From Paenibacillus aurantius (GTDB taxonomy: Bacteria; Bacillota; Bacilli; Paenibacillales; NBRC-103111): a stretch of 64,000 nucleotides of DNA. A program made the translations under genes and the position numbers. How positions within the stretch are numbered: position 1 is the first letter of the stretch; every line of letters starts with the position of its first letter. Under the pieces are notes generated by a model. It was given only the letters and a program-made list of their open reading frames with translations, ran no database searches and was not told the DNA's origin. The stretch lies in the NCBI RefSeq assembly GCF_032268605.1, contig NZ_CP130318.1:1581001-1645000 (forward strand), read 5' to 3'. This document shows positions 24,707 to 33,501 of the stretch, piece by piece.

Positions 24707-26170
24707 ATGGTGCCGAAACGTTATTTCAAGTCCTTTCGGCAGCTGCATGGGCGGCTGACGTTTTCTTACATGCTGATCAGTATTTTGGCGTGGCTCCTTG
24801 TGGAGCTGTTGCTGCTCGCGGGGCTGGGATGGGGAATGCATGCCTCGCGATCCTTTCTGCTGACGACTGCCTTGAAAAGCAATGCGAACGCAGCCGCTTC
24901 TTTGCTGGCGGGCGATCAAGGACCCGATCGTACAGGCTTAGCGATATGGCTCAAGCAGCAGCAGCACACGGTAGACAAAGTGTTTTCTTACACCGGCCTG
25001 TTTGCTGTGGTCGACCCACAAGGGCAAGTTATCGTATCAACAGGGGCTGGCACCTCCCCTCCGCCGCAAGGAGCTTTGCTGCCATCCCAGCTTTCCAACC
25101 AGGCAGGGGAGCTGCTGCGAACTTATCTTAAAAGCCCTGACCCTGGCGGAAGCTTAACCCGCCACAGCGCATCAACGGGAGTTCTCGTGCTCGTTCCGCT
25201 CGAAGCCCTGGAAAAGCAGGCAGCCGGAGTTCTCGTCTTCCAAGCCGATGACCTCCACATCCGCTCCTCGTTATGGCTTGGAATCGGCGTGACCTTCCTG
25301 CTTCCGGCCTCGGTCATCATTGTTCTTTGTGTCGGAGCGGCGGGCGCCGTGTTTGGTGCGGTCACCTCCCGGCCCCTGATCCGGAGGTTCGGCACCTTAG
25401 CGGATGCAGCCGACCATTGGAGCCGCGGTGATTTCTCCGTCTTGGTGCAGGATCCCGGCGGAGATGAAATGGGACGGCTGACCCGGCGGTTGAATCATAT
25501 GGCCGAACAACTCCAGCACCTTGTGCAGGTGCGCCAGGAGCAAGCCGCGTTGGACGAGAGAGGAAGAATGTCGCGTGATCTGCATGACAGCATCAAGCAG
25601 CAGCTCTTTGCTCTTTTCATGCAAATCAGCGGAGCGAAGGCGCTTTTGCTGCAGCGGAAGGAAGGAGCGCTCACCCGGCTGGAACAAGCAGAGGAGCTGC
25701 TGGGGCAGGTGCAGGACGATCTCACGAACCTCATCCATGAGCTGCGTCCCGCCATGCTCGAAGGGAAACGGTTTCCGCAAGCGCTGCGGGAGCAAACCGG
25801 GCAATGGGCGGCGCAGACAGGGATCGAGGCGGTATTTCAAGTCCAGGGGATGAGGTCGATCTCGATGCCGCTTGAAGAAGCGTTGTACCGGCTTACGCAG
25901 GAAGCGTTGTCCAATGTGGCCCGCCACAGCGAGGCAAGTCAAGTTCATATTCAACTCCTCTTCCTGCCGGAAACAACCAGGCTGACAATAGCCGATAACG
26001 GCCGGGGATGTGACGTCTCCAGCCAGATGGGGAAGGGGGTCGGTCTCCTCTCCATGGCTGAGCGGCTTCTTCCCTTCCATGGAGAGGTACGCTATGAAAG
26101 CAAGCCGGGCCAAGGCTTTGTCGTGACCGCAGCCATAGCGGAAGAGGGGCGAAAGGACGACAAATCATAA
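24707..26170 (+). CDS. LiaS/NarL-type sensor histidine kinase
   Basis: A 487-residue membrane kinase. Two membrane spans (about residues 17-42 and 188-212) flank an extracellular region of about 145 residues. A HAMP linker follows (ITSRPLIRR... RLTRRLNHM region). The HisKA_3 block MSRDLHDSIKQQLFAL contains the phosphorylated His293, and a C-terminal ATPase has NVARHSEAS, DNGRGCD and GVGLLSMAERL. This is the DesK/LiaS/NarX subgroup that pairs with LuxR-type regulators, and such a regulator is encoded 51 bases downstream. ATG 24707 follows GGAGGGAG. The signal is unknown; LiaS relatives respond to envelope stress. Confidence 0.88.
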   Translation: MVPKRYFKSFRQLHGRLTFSYMLISILAWLLVELLLLAGLGWGMHASRSFLLTTALKSNANAAASLLAGDQGPDRTGLAIWLKQQQHTVDKVFSYTGLFAVVDPQGQVIVSTGAGTSPPPQGALLPSQLSNQAGELLRTYLKSPDPGGSLTRHSASTGVLVLVPLEALEKQAAGVLVFQADDLHIRSSLWLGIGVTFLLPASVIIVLCVGAAGAVFGAVTSRPLIRRFGTLADAADHWSRGDFSVLVQDPGGDEMGRLTRRLNHMAEQLQHLVQVRQEQAALDERGRMSRDLHDSIKQQLFALFMQISGAKALLLQRKEGALTRLEQAEELLGQVQDDLTNLIHELRPAMLEGKRFPQALREQTGQWAAQTGIEAVFQVQGMRSISMPLEEALYRLTQEALSNVARHSEASQVHIQLLFLPETTRLTIADNGRGCDVSSQMGKGVGLLSMAERLLPFHGEVRYESKPGQGFVVTAAIAEEGRKDDKS

Positions 26171-26221
26171 GGAAGCCAATTATACAGAAGCCAAGAAGCG
26201 ACAGGAGCGTGAAATAGACCG

Positions 26222-26887
26222 ATGACCAAGGAAATTCACATTATGCTCGTGGACGATCATAGCCTGGTGCGCCAGGGAGTTCGTTCCTTTCTCGAAACCC
26301 AATCCGATTTACGCATCGTGGGGGAAGCGGCCTCGGGAGAGGAAGCGGAAGCTCTTGCCGCCGAACGGGTGCCCGATGTCGTCCTGATGGATTTGTCGAT
26401 GCCGGGAATAGGCGGCATTGAAGCGATCCGCCGGGTTAAGAAAAGCAGTCCCCATTCTCAAATTGTCGTGCTGACCTCTTTTCAGGAGGACGAATATATT
26501 TTTCCGGCTTTGCGGGCGGGTGCTCTTTCTTACGTGTTAAAGAATGTCCAGTCGGGCGATCTTGCGGATATCATCCGAAAGGCGTGTGTCGGCGAAGCCT
26601 TTCTCCATCCTCGTGTGGCGGCACGGGTAGTGCAGGAGCTTCGGGAGGAACGAAAGGATATTCCGAACGTTTTTAACGATCTTACCGAACGTGAGCTTGA
26701 AGTGCTGCGCCTGATTGCCCAAGGAAACGCCAATGCGGCTATTGCGCAAGCATTGGGCATCAGCGAGCAAACGGTGAAAGGCCATGTCAGCAATATCCTT
26801 GGCAAATTGCAGCTGGCGGATCGGACCCAGGCGGCTGTCCTGGCTTGGGAGCAAGGCGTCGTTCAGCGCAAACGCCAAGATGGATAG
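26222..26887 (+). CDS. NarL/LiaR-type response regulator, REC + LuxR HTH
   Basis: A 221-residue DNA-binding response regulator. The receiver domain has Asp11/Asp12, phospho-acceptor Asp57 (VLMDLSMPG) and the switch Lys in YVLKNVQ. The C-terminal LuxR helix-turn-helix is clear (LTERELEVLRLIAQGNANA then SEQTVKGHVSNILGKL). It is the partner of the preceding kinase and probably controls the membrane protein encoded downstream, although its full regulon is unknown. Confidence 0.92.
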   Translation: MTKEIHIMLVDDHSLVRQGVRSFLETQSDLRIVGEAASGEEAEALAAERVPDVVLMDLSMPGIGGIEAIRRVKKSSPHSQIVVLTSFQEDEYIFPALRAGALSYVLKNVQSGDLADIIRKACVGEAFLHPRVAARVVQELREERKDIPNVFNDLTERELEVLRLIAQGNANAAIAQALGISEQTVKGHVSNILGKLQLADRTQAAVLAWEQGVVQRKRQDG

Positions 26888-26930
26888 GACAGTGCATCGC
26901 CAACGAAAAAACATAGGATGAGGTGTTCCG

Positions 26931-27509
26931 ATGAATGAGCAGGTTCAGGTTCAAAGGATAACAAAAGGACTTCTTTGGTCGGGTTACGCCGTTTTTATTT
27001 GGTCCATTGCCTATATGCTTCCCCACCTTTATTGGGCTATGGGCGGCACACGGGGGGTGGGCATTCTTAAGCCTGACATCTTACAATTGAGTTATTTCGA
27101 ATCGATTAATGGGATTGCCTCCGTATTTCTTACCGTTGCCGGGATCATAGGCCTGGCCTTTATCTATGGAAACAAAGGCAAAGCGACTCGTTATGTGCTG
27201 CTCTTTCTAGCTTTGGCGGGATGCTCGTTGTCCGCTTCGCACGGCATTTTTGGAATCCTTTATCGAATCCTTCAAATGAGCGGGAGGATCGGATTGGAGT
27301 CGGGAACCTTTACCCTCCGGGAGGATACCTATGTGCTGTGGGATCTGGTACTTTTTGAACCCTGGTTTCTGGTGGAAGGGTTATTGTTAGGCTTGGTAGG
27401 CTGGTATTTCCTTAAAGAAGCCCGAAGTCGAAAAATCTGGCTGGCCGCATGCCTGCTTGGCGTTGGTATCGGTTTGGTCACCGGATTGATGGGGGTTCGA
27501 TTTGCCTAA
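26931..27509 (+). CDS. DUF3995-like membrane protein
   Basis: A 192-residue integral membrane protein with five or so hydrophobic spans. The N-terminal block SIAYMLPHLYWAMGGTRG resembles DUF3995 proteins. It starts at ATG 26931 with GAGGTG upstream, 43 bases after the response regulator, and is probably the third gene of that operon. Function unknown; by position it may be a regulated target or accessory of the two-component system (inference). Confidence 0.6.
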   Translation: MNEQVQVQRITKGLLWSGYAVFIWSIAYMLPHLYWAMGGTRGVGILKPDILQLSYFESINGIASVFLTVAGIIGLAFIYGNKGKATRYVLLFLALAGCSLSASHGIFGILYRILQMSGRIGLESGTFTLREDTYVLWDLVLFEPWFLVEGLLLGLVGWYFLKEARSRKIWLAACLLGVGIGLVTGLMGVRFA

Positions 27510-27611
27510 AGCCAGGAAGAATCAGGACAGCCGGTTTTGGCCCCTCTTGCGGCATAATCCCTCCCGGCAGTGCGCACCCTAACCTGTAAAGACATACACG
27601 GGAGGATATAT

Positions 27612-28295
27612 ATGAAAACACAAGGGATGACGGCGGCAGCCCTCCTTCTGGCTCTGGTTACGCTTGGGGCCTGCAGCCGGGAGATGGGAATAGGGGCGAC
27701 GGATATCAACAAGCACAAAATGACGCCGGGTCCGGGCCTGTCGATCAAAAGCGAAAACCCCGACGGGGCCACCTGGGACAGCACCCGGGTGAACCAGGAT
27801 GTGCACCCCCGGACCGGCAAGGAATATGTCCAAGGGACACGCCGCGGCGGCGGGCAGGTGCAGGCCCAGAGCGTGAACGATCCGGGCTCCCCGTCTACGG
27901 CTGCTCTTCAACCCCAAATAGCCGAAGCGGTAGCGGCGCTTGACGAGGTGACCGGAGCCAATGCCCTTGTTATCGACGGAAAGGGGTATATCGGCGTCAT
28001 CGTCAAATACGGCTACCCTGACACCGTGATGGATGTTCCCGGGCAAAGCGCGAACGTGGGTGAGGTCTCCGGCAAGCTGAAGGCTAAGGTGGCGGAGGCC
28101 GCCCGCCGGATCGATCCCGGGCTGAAGGAAGTCTTCGTCTCCGCCCACCCGGACTTTATCGACCGGATCGACCGGTTTCCGGCGCACACGAAGAGCGGCA
28201 AGCCTCTGGAGGGCTATATCCGCGAGTTCGGGACCATCGTCTCGCGTCTGTTTCCCGCAGGATCAGGGCTTCCGTCCGCTTCCGTTACTCCCTGA
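27612..28295 (+). CDS. YhcN/YlaJ-family sporulation lipoprotein
   Basis: A 227-residue lipoprotein. The signal peptide ends at TLGAC, lipidating Cys21. The C-terminal half (about 105-215) matches the YhcN/YlaJ spore family: VAALDEVTGANALVIDGKGY, then KAKVAEAARRIDPGLKEVFV and HPDFIDRI. Members of this family are found in the inner membrane of spores and affect germination or outgrowth in Bacillus. GGGAGG lies before ATG 27612. A terminator follows immediately, so it ends its transcript. The product adds to the other spore genes in the window. Confidence 0.85.
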   Translation: MKTQGMTAAALLLALVTLGACSREMGIGATDINKHKMTPGPGLSIKSENPDGATWDSTRVNQDVHPRTGKEYVQGTRRGGGQVQAQSVNDPGSPSTAALQPQIAEAVAALDEVTGANALVIDGKGYIGVIVKYGYPDTVMDVPGQSANVGEVSGKLKAKVAEAARRIDPGLKEVFVSAHPDFIDRIDRFPAHTKSGKPLEGYIREFGTIVSRLFPAGSGLPSASVTP

Positions 28296-28299
28296 TGCC

Positions 28300-28334
28300 A
28301 AAGAACCGACTGGAAACCCGGTCGGTTCTTTTCG
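28300..28334 (+). terminator. Intrinsic terminator
   Basis: AAAGAACCGAC (28300-28310) and GTCGGTTCTTT (28321-28331) form an 11-bp stem with a 10-base loop and a T-rich end, five bases after the YhcN-like gene stop. Confidence 0.85.
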
Positions 28335-28458
28335 TTAGCCGCGCTTCAGCCGCCATCTGACGTTGGTTACGGAGTTTCATGGAGCACGGAGAAAAACCCC
28401 CTTTCGCATCTCCGGGACAGAGAGGAAAGAAGGCTCAGAGGACCGCATTGCTGTTCTT

Positions 28459-28680
28459 TCAGATTTTCAGTTCCCCAAGCTTGATCAGCTCTACAACCGC
28501 TTGCGAACGGCCTTTGACATTCAACTTCTGCATGACGTTCGAAATGTGATTCCGCACGGTTTTCTCGCTGATAAACAGCTGTTGTGCGATATCCTTGGTC
28601 GTTTTGTCCTGCACAAGCAATTCAAAAACCTCACGCTCGCGATGGGTTAACAGGAACTTGCTTTTGTGATCGCTGCCCAT
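28459..28680 (-). CDS. gerE: Spore-coat regulator GerE
   Basis: A 73-residue LuxR-type DNA-binding protein. Almost the whole sequence is recognisable as GerE: LTHREREVFELLVQDKTTKD, then FISEKTVRNHISNVMQKL and VKGRSQAVVEL. In Bacillus, GerE acts late in the mother cell with SigK to switch coat and cortex genes on or off. ATG 28680 is preceded by GGAGGGGTGA on the minus strand. The reverse frame stays open far upstream by chance, so a much longer product would be a false extension. A SigK-like promoter lies at 28746-28774. Confidence 0.95.
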   Translation of the reverse strand: MGSDHKSKFLLTHREREVFELLVQDKTTKDIAQQLFISEKTVRNHISNVMQKLNVKGRSQAVVELIKLGELKI

Positions 28681-28745
28681 TATTAGTGTCACCCCTCCTT
28701 GCTCGGGATTTGTGTAGGTTACAAGGTTTAGGGATACAGTCAAAG

Positions 28746-28774
28746 TATAGTATGAAAAGGGCAGGACCTTGGTG
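28746..28774 (-). promoter_or_regulatory. SigK-like promoter of gerE
   Basis: On the minus strand the -10 is CATACTATA (28754-28746), matching the SigK form CATAnnnTA. A 16-base spacer separates it from CACC (28774-28771), which contains the AC core of SigK -35 regions. The start would fall near 28738, about 58 bases before the gerE ATG. SigK control of gerE is established in Bacillus subtilis. Confidence 0.65.
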
Positions 28775-28935
28775 CGAAAGGCCCTTAAAAATAGGCTTGC
28801 AGCAAGGCCCGGACCACTCCGTTCTACATTGACAGGGGGTGGCACGAATGGTACGATGAGGGCAGTTGCTATAGAAAACCTGGTTTTGTATAGAAAACCT
28901 AATAAGACCATTTTGATTAAAATGAGGAAAGCCGC

Positions 28936-29733
28936 ATGGAAACCAAATATCGTGTTCCCGCGCTGGACAAAGCCCATGCCATTCTCCAGCTGGTGGCCGA
29001 GGAGCCGTTCCGGCTGAAGCAGGCCGATCTTTCGAAGCGGCTTCAGATTCACAAAAGCTCCGTGTTTTCGCTGCTCCATACGATGGAGGGGCTGGGGTGG
29101 CTGGAACGCAGCGGCGACGCCACTTATTCCATAGGCATGAAGCTCGGTCTGTTGGGCCAGTCCTATTACCGCAGCAACAGCCTTATGAACCGGTTTCATC
29201 TGGAAGCGAAGGAAACAAAGCAGCGGATCGGAGAGACGATCCAGCTGGCCAAGCTGGACGGATATGAAGTTCTGTATCTGGCGAAGGAGGAGGCTCCCAC
29301 GCCCGTCCAGCTCGCTTCCAATCCCGGAATGAGATTCCCGGCCCATGCGACCGCCCTCGGCAAATGCCTGCTGGCCTTCGCGGAGTCTGGTGAGCTGGAC
29401 CGTTACCGGGAAAGCCATCCCCGGCTGGAGGCGCTTACTCCCTATACGGTCACGTCTCATTCCCAATTGGCCGAGCAGCTGGAGACGGTCCGTTCCCAGC
29501 GCTATTCGCTGGATACGCAGGAATGCGTAATGGGCTTCATCTGCTGCGCCGCCCCCGTGTTCGGCATGGGCGGGATAGTGGCCGCCGCCGTCAGCAGCTC
29601 CATGCCGGAGCATGTATGGCAGGAGAAGAGGGACCTGGTCATCGGAGAGATCGCTGGGCTTGCCGAGCGTTTATCCCAATCAAACTATGTTTGGAGGAAT
29701 GATGTATGCGTTTACAAGGTAAGGTGGCGCTGA
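28936..29733 (+). CDS. IclR-family transcriptional regulator
   Basis: A 265-residue regulator. The N-terminal winged helix (about 8-70) reads ALDKAHAILQLVAEEPFRLK... LQIHKSSVFSLLHTMEGLGW. The C-terminal effector domain shows HATALGKCLLAF and the CAAPVFGMGGIVAAAVS block. Such proteins usually repress or activate a neighbouring catabolic operon in response to a pathway acid. Its last 28 bases overlap the following dehydrogenase gene, so it is probably co-transcribed with, and regulates, the SDR and FAH genes. GAGGAAAG precedes ATG 28936. Confidence 0.92.
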   Translation: METKYRVPALDKAHAILQLVAEEPFRLKQADLSKRLQIHKSSVFSLLHTMEGLGWLERSGDATYSIGMKLGLLGQSYYRSNSLMNRFHLEAKETKQRIGETIQLAKLDGYEVLYLAKEEAPTPVQLASNPGMRFPAHATALGKCLLAFAESGELDRYRESHPRLEALTPYTVTSHSQLAEQLETVRSQRYSLDTQECVMGFICCAAPVFGMGGIVAAAVSSSMPEHVWQEKRDLVIGEIAGLAERLSQSNYVWRNDVCVYKVRWR

Positions 29734-30479
29734 TTACCGGCTCCGGTTCGGGGATTGGCAAGAGCTCCGCTCTGCGTTTTGCGGAAGAAGGAGCATTGGT
29801 CGTCATTAACGACCTGGATGCGGCCAAAGGAGAAGAAACCTCGGCTGAGATCCGGGCGGCCGGAGGAGAGTCTTTCTTCGTTCGGGCGGATGTAACGAAG
29901 CCCGAGGAAGTGAAGGCCATGACGGACGAAATTGTATCCCGCACGGGAAAGATCGACGTGCTCTTCAACAACGCCGGAATAAGCGGCGTCGGGGCTCTAC
30001 ACGAGCTGGAGGAGGACGTATGGGACCGCATCATGGCCATCAACATCAAAGGGGTCTTCCTCCCTTCGAAATACGTCCTGCCTCATATGATGGAACGCCG
30101 GTCCGGCTCCATCATTAACATGTCTTCCTGTATAGCCGAAATCGGACTGGCCCGCCGGGCGTCCTACGCCGCAACCAAAGGCGCCGTTTTGGCCTTGACC
30201 AAATCCATGCAGGTGGATTACGCTTCTTATGGAATCAGAGTCAACGCTCTGCTCCCGGGAACGATCCTGACTCCTTTTGTAGAGGACTACCTGAAGAAAT
30301 CCTATGACGATCCGGAAGAGGCTTACCGCTCTCTTAAGACCCGCCAGCTGAGCGGAGACCTGGGCCGTCCGGAGGATGTGGCCCAGGCGGCTCTGTTCCT
30401 GGCGTCGGAGGAGTCCAAGTTTATGATGGGATCGCCGCTTTATATTGACGGGGGCGTCGTTTTCGGCAAGAACGCTTAG
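29706..30479 (+). CDS. Short-chain dehydrogenase/reductase
   Basis: A 257-residue classical SDR. The cofactor motif is TGSGSGIG (residues 11-18), followed by NNAG. The catalytic residues are Ser141, Tyr154 and Lys158 (YAATK). Asp at the end of beta-2 (VVINDLDAAKG) suggests NAD rather than NADP preference (inference). Together with the FAH-family gene 27 bases downstream it resembles the oxidation/cleavage end of non-phosphorylating deoxy-sugar acid routes, such as 2-keto-3-deoxy-L-fuconate 4-dehydrogenase followed by a diketo-acid hydrolase. That assignment is inference; the protein could equally be a FabG-like reductase of other specificity. Confidence 0.88.
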   Translation: MRLQGKVALITGSGSGIGKSSALRFAEEGALVVINDLDAAKGEETSAEIRAAGGESFFVRADVTKPEEVKAMTDEIVSRTGKIDVLFNNAGISGVGALHELEEDVWDRIMAINIKGVFLPSKYVLPHMMERRSGSIINMSSCIAEIGLARRASYAATKGAVLALTKSMQVDYASYGIRVNALLPGTILTPFVEDYLKKSYDDPEEAYRSLKTRQLSGDLGRPEDVAQAALFLASEESKFMMGSPLYIDGGVVFGKNA

Positions 30480-30506
30480 CCTATCCAACGGAGGAGGAAA
30501 TGGGAA

Positions 30507-31409
30507 ATGAAATTGGTAACCTTTGTCCATAACGGAGAGTATCAGCTGGGGGTACATACGGAGCAGGGGATCGTGCATGTGGCCAAAGCAGCGGAGCTTG
30601 CAGGGGAAAATGCGGTGCTTGATGTTCATGAAGCCATCGAACAGGGCCGCGATGCCGTGAACCGTCTTCAAGCTTTAACGGATCGGGTGCTCGGGGACAG
30701 CTCGCTTCAGAAAGCCTGTCTGCTGCCGGAGGAGGGGCTGAAGCTGGGTCCTTGCGTAACCCGTCCTAACAAAATCATATGCGTGGGCCTCAACTATCGC
30801 CGGCATGCGGAAGAAACCAACGCCCCTATCCCTCAATACCCGATTCTGTTCAACAAGTTTAACAATACCCTGGCGGCTCAGGGGGAAGACATCGCCCTTC
30901 CGAAGGTCACGCAGGAGGTCGATTATGAAGCCGAGCTCGTCATCGTCATCGGACGCACCGCGAAGTATGTTTCCCGAGAGAACGCTCTCGATCATGTCTT
31001 CGGTTATTGCAACGTGAATGATCTGTCGGCCCGCGATCTTCAGATGCGTACCGCCCAATGGCTGCTCGGCAAATCCTGCGACGGCTTCAGCCCGCTCGGG
31101 CCTTACCTGGTCACGGCCGATGAAGTCGGCAATCCTAACCAACTTAGCATCAAATGTACCGTCAACGGCGAAGTCCGGCAGAATTCCAATACGTCGGATA
31201 TGATCTTCGCCTGTGACGAAATCGTCAGCTACATTTCCCAGCACATGACGCTCGTACCGGGCGACATTATTCTGACGGGAACGCCGGAGGGCGTGGTGCT
31301 CGGTCTTCCGAAGGAAGAGCGCGTTTACCTGAAGGACGGGGACGTGGTGACGATCGAGATTGAGAAGCTCGGGTCGCTGACGAACCGGATGGTAGCCGAG
31401 CAGGCGTAA
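30507..31409 (+). CDS. Fumarylacetoacetate hydrolase-family enzyme
   Basis: A 300-residue FAH-family protein. The N-terminal cap is followed by the catalytic domain: KIICVGLNYRRHAEETNAPI, then the metal-binding DYEAELVIVIGR and the end motif GDIILTGTPEGV. Family members hydrolyse or decarboxylate C-C bonds in acylpyruvates and 2,4-diketo acids, using Mg or Mn. GGAGGAGG lies before ATG 30507. It is the last gene of the IclR-SDR-FAH unit and is followed by a strong bidirectional terminator. The probable substrate is a diketo-deoxy sugar acid if the SDR assignment is right (inference). Confidence 0.88.
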   Translation: MKLVTFVHNGEYQLGVHTEQGIVHVAKAAELAGENAVLDVHEAIEQGRDAVNRLQALTDRVLGDSSLQKACLLPEEGLKLGPCVTRPNKIICVGLNYRRHAEETNAPIPQYPILFNKFNNTLAAQGEDIALPKVTQEVDYEAELVIVIGRTAKYVSRENALDHVFGYCNVNDLSARDLQMRTAQWLLGKSCDGFSPLGPYLVTADEVGNPNQLSIKCTVNGEVRQNSNTSDMIFACDEIVSYISQHMTLVPGDIILTGTPEGVVLGLPKEERVYLKDGDVVTIEIEKLGSLTNRMVAEQA

Positions 31410-31461
31410 CCGGCTTCCCTTTCCAGCGGAATGGACTTATCCCGATATCATTTTCCAAATG

Positions 31462-31502
31462 AAACAGGCCCGTCTCTAGTTGTAGAGGGGGCCTGTTTTT
31501 TT
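31462..31502 (+). terminator. Bidirectional terminator between convergent genes
   Basis: AAACAGGCCC (31462-31471) pairs with GGGCCTGTTT (31489-31498), and an inner stem CTCTA/TAGAG closes on loop GTTG. T residues continue to 31502. It separates the FAH gene from the reverse-strand GH13 gene. Confidence 0.88.
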
Positions 31503-31527
31503 ATCCGCCGTGCTTGCCACAAGGAAA

Positions 31528-33318
31528 CTAAAGCTTGATCCGCGTCTCGGGGAGCTCGGGCTTGTTCTCCTTATCCAGGTAGCGGTACAAGATCCGGTAG
31601 CCGAACTCCTCGAGCTCGATCACCATTTGCCCGTCCTGGGTCGGCACATGTTCTCCCGATAGAGCGTCCCGCCAGTCATCCGTTTCGCACGGATGGGTCA
31701 TGGTGGTAATCTCCTCCTGGTTGTTCATGTAGATCATGAAATGCAGATGATGGTCCATCCGCTCGTAAATGATCCGGCGGTCATTGGAGTCGGCTTGCAG
31801 GAAGCGGAAATGGCCGGAACGCAGGGCGCGGTTCTTTTTGCGCAGGGAGATCAGAATTTTGTAGAAGTCGTACAGCTCGTTGTCCTGCTTCTGCGGGTCC
31901 CACTCCATGCACTTGCGGCAGTCGGGATCGCCCCCTCCTTCCAGTCCGATTTCATCGCCGTAGAAGATGCAGGGGGTCCCCATGTAGGTAAGGAGAAAGA
32001 CAACGGCCAGCTTTAAGCGCCGTTTATCCCCGCCGCAAATGGTCAGGGCCCGGGGCGTATCGTGGCTGCAGAGAAGGTTGAAGACCACTTCATTCGCCTG
32101 CTGCGGATAGCGCATCAGAAGAGAACCCATGCTGTTCGCAAACGAGTAGCCGTCCATATGGTCCTGGGAGAAGAATTCCAGAATTTTGTTGGAGAAGGGA
32201 TAGTTCATGACCGAATCGAACTGGTCGCCGAGCAGCCACACAATCGAGTCGTTCCATACCTCTCCCACTATGTAAGCTTCCGGATTGGCTTTCTTGACCA
32301 CGCTGCGGAATTCCCGCCAGAAGTGGTGATCGACCTCGTTGGCCACGTCCAGCCTCCAGCCGTCCAGCTTGATCTCTTCGATCCAGTAACGGGCGATATC
32401 GAGAAGATATTCCTTCACTTCAGGGTTTGCCGTGTTGAACTTGGGCATGTCCCCGAAGAAGCCGAAGGTATCGTAAGTCGGGATGCCGTCATGAACGGCG
32501 AGCGGGAACTCGTTAATATGGAACCAGTCCGCATAACGGGAATCCTTTCCCTTTTCCTTCACATCGACGAATGGGGGGAACTGGGAGCCGCTGTGGTTGA
32601 ACACCGCGTCGAGCATGACCTTCAAGCCTTTCTCGTGGCATTTCTCCACAAGCTCCTTCAACAGCTCATTCGTTCCGAAATGAGGGTCTACCTTCTTGTA
32701 ATCAATCGTATCGTATTTATGGTTGCTCGGGGACTCGAAGATGGGGGTGAAGTAGATGGCGTTGACGCCCAGGTCCACCAAGTAATCCAGCTTGTCCATG
32801 ACCCCTTGAAGATCTCCTCCGAAGGAGTTCGTGGTGGTCGGCTGGCCGCCCCAAGGCTCGGTTCCCTCCGGATCGTTGGCGGGATCCCCGTTGCAGAAGC
32901 GCTCGGTGAAGATTTGGTAGAAAACCGCATCCTTGGCCCATTCCGGAGGATTGAACACGTCGATCTCATGCAGATAAGGATATTCGAAATACCCGCCGGG
33001 CGGGTGGGGCTCGCTGTTGAAGATGCCGGTTTCGATCAGCCACAGCGTTTCGCTGCCCGCGGTTATCTTAAAGCCGTAAGTCAGCCTGCGGAAGGCAGGC
33101 TTTACGGCAACCTCCCAGTAATCAAAGATGGCATCAGAAGCCGTTTTGTCCATGGAGAGTGTCGCAGCCGTACGGTTCCAATCGTATTTATCCCCGGTTA
33201 CGGCATAGACGGCTTCCACATCGTCCCGCTTGGTGCGGAAACGAAGGTGGAGGGTTTCGTTGTCGTACGCATAGGCCCAATTGTTGCGCGGCCCGTGATG
33301 AAAGGCTTCCAAATGCAT
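31528..33318 (-). CDS. Cyclomaltodextrinase / neopullulanase-type GH13 enzyme
   Basis: A 596-residue alpha-amylase-family enzyme. An N-terminal starch-binding-like domain (about 1-120) precedes the barrel, as in GH13_20 cyclomaltodextrinases, maltogenic amylases and neopullulanases. The catalytic residues are Asp324 (GWRLDVANE), Glu353 (VGEVWND) and Asp420 (CSHDTPR), with DAVFNHSG as conserved region I and YQIFTERF near the domain boundary. There is no signal peptide, so it degrades imported cyclodextrins or malto-oligosaccharides inside the cell. GAGGAGC precedes ATG 33318 on the minus strand. It stands alone, and no maltose transporter is visible nearby. Confidence 0.92.
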   Translation of the reverse strand: MHLEAFHHGPRNNWAYAYDNETLHLRFRTKRDDVEAVYAVTGDKYDWNRTAATLSMDKTASDAIFDYWEVAVKPAFRRLTYGFKITAGSETLWLIETGIFNSEPHPPGGYFEYPYLHEIDVFNPPEWAKDAVFYQIFTERFCNGDPANDPEGTEPWGGQPTTTNSFGGDLQGVMDKLDYLVDLGVNAIYFTPIFESPSNHKYDTIDYKKVDPHFGTNELLKELVEKCHEKGLKVMLDAVFNHSGSQFPPFVDVKEKGKDSRYADWFHINEFPLAVHDGIPTYDTFGFFGDMPKFNTANPEVKEYLLDIARYWIEEIKLDGWRLDVANEVDHHFWREFRSVVKKANPEAYIVGEVWNDSIVWLLGDQFDSVMNYPFSNKILEFFSQDHMDGYSFANSMGSLLMRYPQQANEVVFNLLCSHDTPRALTICGGDKRRLKLAVVFLLTYMGTPCIFYGDEIGLEGGGDPDCRKCMEWDPQKQDNELYDFYKILISLRKKNRALRSGHFRFLQADSNDRRIIYERMDHHLHFMIYMNNQEEITTMTHPCETDDWRDALSGEHVPTQDGQMVIELEEFGYRILYRYLDKENKPELPETRIKL

Positions 33319-33501
33319 GAATCGTCAGCTCCTCAGACACCAAAATGATCTACTTCCATTCTTACACCAAGCAAGCAAGCTAGAAACAAAGAAGGCCGGT
33401 GCCGCCGCAAACCGCAGGCAAAAGTTGCATTCGGGGCATTAACCTACTAAATTGGAAGAAGATGCAGAAGCGATAAGGATGAATAGGCAGGGGGAGCCGA
33501 G

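Noticed and set aside
28681-29613. Long reverse-strand extension upstream of gerE
   Set aside because: It is the antisense of the IclR gene kept open by codon bias. GerE homology begins only at ATG 28680, which has its own ribosome site.
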